This document shows positions 62,901 to 64,000 of a stretch of 64,000 nt of DNA, piece by piece (position 1 is the stretch's first letter; each line of letters begins with the position of its first letter). The DNA is from Rusavskia elegans. Its lineage: Eukaryota; Ascomycota; Lecanoromycetes; Teloschistales; Teloschistaceae. Location: the NCBI GenBank assembly GCA_011316305.1, contig SAUG01000144.1:1-64000 (forward strand). Direction: 5' to 3'. The notes below the pieces were generated by a model. It had not been told where the DNA came from and ran no database searches. It saw nothing but the letters and a program-made list of their open reading frames with translations. A program made the position numbers and the translations under genes.

Positions 62901-62968
62901 ACTTCGGATTTGCTCTTTTCTCGCTCTTCGTCAACAGTCTCGGCGGAGTGGGAAGCACCGGATGCCAT
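59927..62968 (-). CDS. Vac7-like vacuolar segregation protein
   Basis: Vac7 is a vacuolar membrane activator of the Fab1 PI(3)P 5-kinase and controls PI(3,5)P2 levels and vacuole size. The single uninterrupted exon encodes 1013 aa. Roughly 740 N-terminal residues are Ser/Pro/Thr-rich and disordered with many short repeats. One membrane helix follows at about 741-766 (VYSSLATLMTALIAAVVIIM), then a conserved lumenal domain (EVRIRDIRNVLASEQELMLD, NPNLVAVQVGDLDINIFAKS) that ends FFLGN. The basic RRRACR run before the helix predicts a cytosolic N-terminus. The assignment rests on this architecture and on the lumenal domain. It is a housekeeping gene and marks the other edge of the accessory region. 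Confidence 0.88.
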   Translation of the reverse strand: MASGASHSAETVDEEREKSKSEVKASDASTSASASVASTPQHLPSTPPLLRRASTTSAVPNTSSANSPKPSRETSPVRPPLRSGVSANSGNPPSRKNSTDLSPNRGPALPGPIVPAVPSAAAIQRALSVAGAHQLQPSTTLSDPATDPVRPQKVIKAALANSNQSASNLPRVRSPPPSTSNKGTLPPSRRPDQASAPSLTPSIVVDRPIQAQASGADTDVSSVDTLAPTGIRIPSRGVSGSQPALETVQESSVPSTPALGPAAKQEVTAKATSDKRPERIGESSLEDGFANDQTSRQESGNESGDGKNAPKEDEKDAKQQDLAKASAVRPQVVHPKKSSTQLHPAKGKTGAEVKSMTVETETVSSIPQVALGGGAGERGLPGRTDTGGSLRLKPSTETIRPKKDKKRVVRKAPSLNAGTGGLPSSRPFHHHHLLSRPPSPEQGSIRSFSIPESAPGLVLDMSDTESSLQSPEFIGTCWPKASSDSRTPYPANIRRYSISTLTSGRGRVASSKSDIFEAKVASAVDEANSSDSEETFVYESNPPEPLSARPHRYHSRTPSAASMASQIDHYGPRVRQDGHHSVAGKKSMKFANNSYHSTTHPEAGETGTVRGPPSNRGTPSHHRHIGHFGRNGGHTSLFDNESPFANATKPLGAQSGNAARHSPRPSSPRDPHLVKVSGSPRKAREPLSYDLEGEGADDEGTPLIGSARSGRSRISRRVGTGSSRNGYHAEDEKRRRACRAVTVYSSLATLMTALIAAVVIIMVFCSKPLMEVRIRDIRNVLASEQELMLDLHVHAINPNLVAVQVGDLDINIFAKSKHVGTNEMWRDRGYSRLLQSRAVATATADVPLPYSDSLTVRGTGRSIHTADGIDQGTDPIPDDPETDSQTMLLGRIFEFDSPLIFEPSPLHHNSFSSIGEVRLAHPGNKTEEGGSARWEKVIQHDFELIVRGVVKYALPLSSTKRKASVGASVVVKPGLGIDSETGSMIVVRPGDLYQPGSNTLLRRPGRKWFFLGN

Positions 62969-63708
62969 GATTCAGAGCCGGCGTCACGGTTGCTGTTCAA
63001 TCCAGAGAAAAGGTCAGTGGTAGATAGAGTAAGAGCGTCGGCCGCAATAGCCGTTGGGGTTCACTATGCTGAGCAGCATGGCAGAATCCCTATGCGGTCA
63101 AGGCTGAGGTTCATCAACAAGAGTACACTATCATTGATTGCGGGGGCGGGTCTCAGGCCCGTTCTCCGGCGTGACAAGCGGGCGTCCAGTGCAGTGAGAG
63201 AATGGGAAGAAGCAATTGTAGCGATTGACTGGTTTCTCGCATCATGATGCTATAAGAGGCGCTGTCGTGGCTGCCCGAAAGATGGCATTCAATACACCTT
63301 TCCTGTTCCGATCGGCTAGCAGCGTATCAGTACTAGTGCGGTTGACGTAAGGTACCCGTGTTCCCTTCGACTTGACGGAGTAGTCATCCGATACCTCGAC
63401 TGCCAGCCTATTCGTTAGGCTTAGTGTCCGGATAAACCCCTCCAGTCCTCCACTTCTTTACGCTTCTCCACATCCATCAACGTTGCTCGGTAGAAGAATT
63501 CTATCGCGATGTTGGCCACACAGCAAGAATTCAACAGATTACTAAGGTTTTACTAGCACGGCCAATACCATTTGAGGTCTATGTCGAGGTACCAATGGTG
63601 TACGGATGTGCCCTTGTTATTGCGATTACTTCACGGGCATAGGCTAATGTATGAAACAATTGCTTTCGGGTTTGCTTGTGCAGATATACAAACACCCTGT
63701 TCATTTCC
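62969..63708. other. Intergenic, upstream of the Vac7-like gene
   Basis: Should contain the Vac7-like promoter and the 3' UTR of the Con-6-like gene. No coding segment recognised. Confidence 0.4.
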
Positions 63709-64000
63709 CTACATGTTGTCAAGTTTCTCCTGGGCCTTCTCCTTGCCACTCTGGGGGACGTCATCGTTGTTGATGGCCGCTTTGAGTCCACCGGCCACCT
63801 GGTTTGGATCTGGCTCGATATCAGGTCAATGAAGCAGCGGAAGGAGGTGGCAGATCAACTTACTTTTGCTGACGTTCTGTTCTTCTTTGCCATAGAATGG
63901 CTGGTCTGGCATATTCTCCAAGACCTCCTTGGAATGCGCTTTGGAAGCCTGTGAAGTGTCTAGAGTATGTCAGTATGACATGCAAGGTGGACTGTGCAGG
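63709..64000 (-). CDS. Con-6-like conidiation protein, 3' part (5' end outside window)
   Basis: Small hydrophilic proteins of the Con-6 family accumulate during conidiation. Two exons are visible, 63948-63864 and 63809-63709, joined in phase by a 54-nt intron. The junction restores NPNQVAGGLKAAINN, the family's repeated motif, followed by KEKAQEKLDNM and a stop. The upstream exon holds SKAHSKEVLENM, the end of the preceding repeat. A GT-AG acceptor at 63949-63950, with a branch-like TACTGAC upstream, shows that at least one more exon lies beyond the window end. Length and start therefore cannot be given. Confidence 0.72.

Overview
The window is chromosomal DNA from a filamentous ascomycete (Pezizomycotina). 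Its genes carry short introns of 44-86 nt with GT-AG ends, and several products are typical of this group (fimbrin, a Vac7-like vacuolar protein, a Con-6 type conidiation protein). The intergenic blocks are extremely AT-rich and depleted in CA/TG while CG remains common, the signature of repeat-induced point mutation (RIP). I could not place it more narrowly than this.

Layout. (1) 0.5-14.1 kb is a gene-bearing segment, all on the minus strand: fimbrin, a short-chain dehydrogenase, a broken HhH-GPD-like gene, a geranylgeranyl diphosphate synthase (GGPPS), an epoxide hydrolase and a cytochrome P450. A small AT-rich island sits at 8.5-9.3 kb. (2) 14.7-27.0 kb is an RIP-degraded repeat block without genes. 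(3) 27.2-30.3 kb is an isolated, intact gene for a bifunctional (class II plus class I) diterpene cyclase, followed by a short GC-normal tail with a chromovirus integrase relic. (4) 31.3-53.7 kb is a second repeat block of about 22 kb. (5) 53.8-64 kb is gene-bearing again: a Zn2Cys6 transcription factor, an MFS sugar-type transporter, a Vac7-like protein and the 3' part of a Con-6-like gene that runs off the end.

How the genes fit together. GGPPS would make GGPP from FPP and IPP. The cyclase would convert GGPP through a copalyl-type diphosphate to a tetracyclic or related diterpene. The P450 and perhaps the epoxide hydrolase and dehydrogenase would decorate it. The Zn2Cys6 factor and the transporter may be regulator and exporter, but they lie 23 kb away across a repeat block, so their membership is inference. 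The cluster looks like a compact diterpene locus stretched by transposon blocks.

The repeat blocks can be partly resolved by eye. They contain an abundant non-autonomous hAT-like family with 8-bp target-site duplications, a tRNA-headed SINE-like family, a roughly 0.6-kb palindromic element, two LTR retroelements with 5-bp target duplications and a mutated gag zinc knuckle, and a longer repeat in both orientations, all nested in one another. All gene models below were assembled by hand from splice signals and reading-frame phase and were not checked against transcripts or databases.
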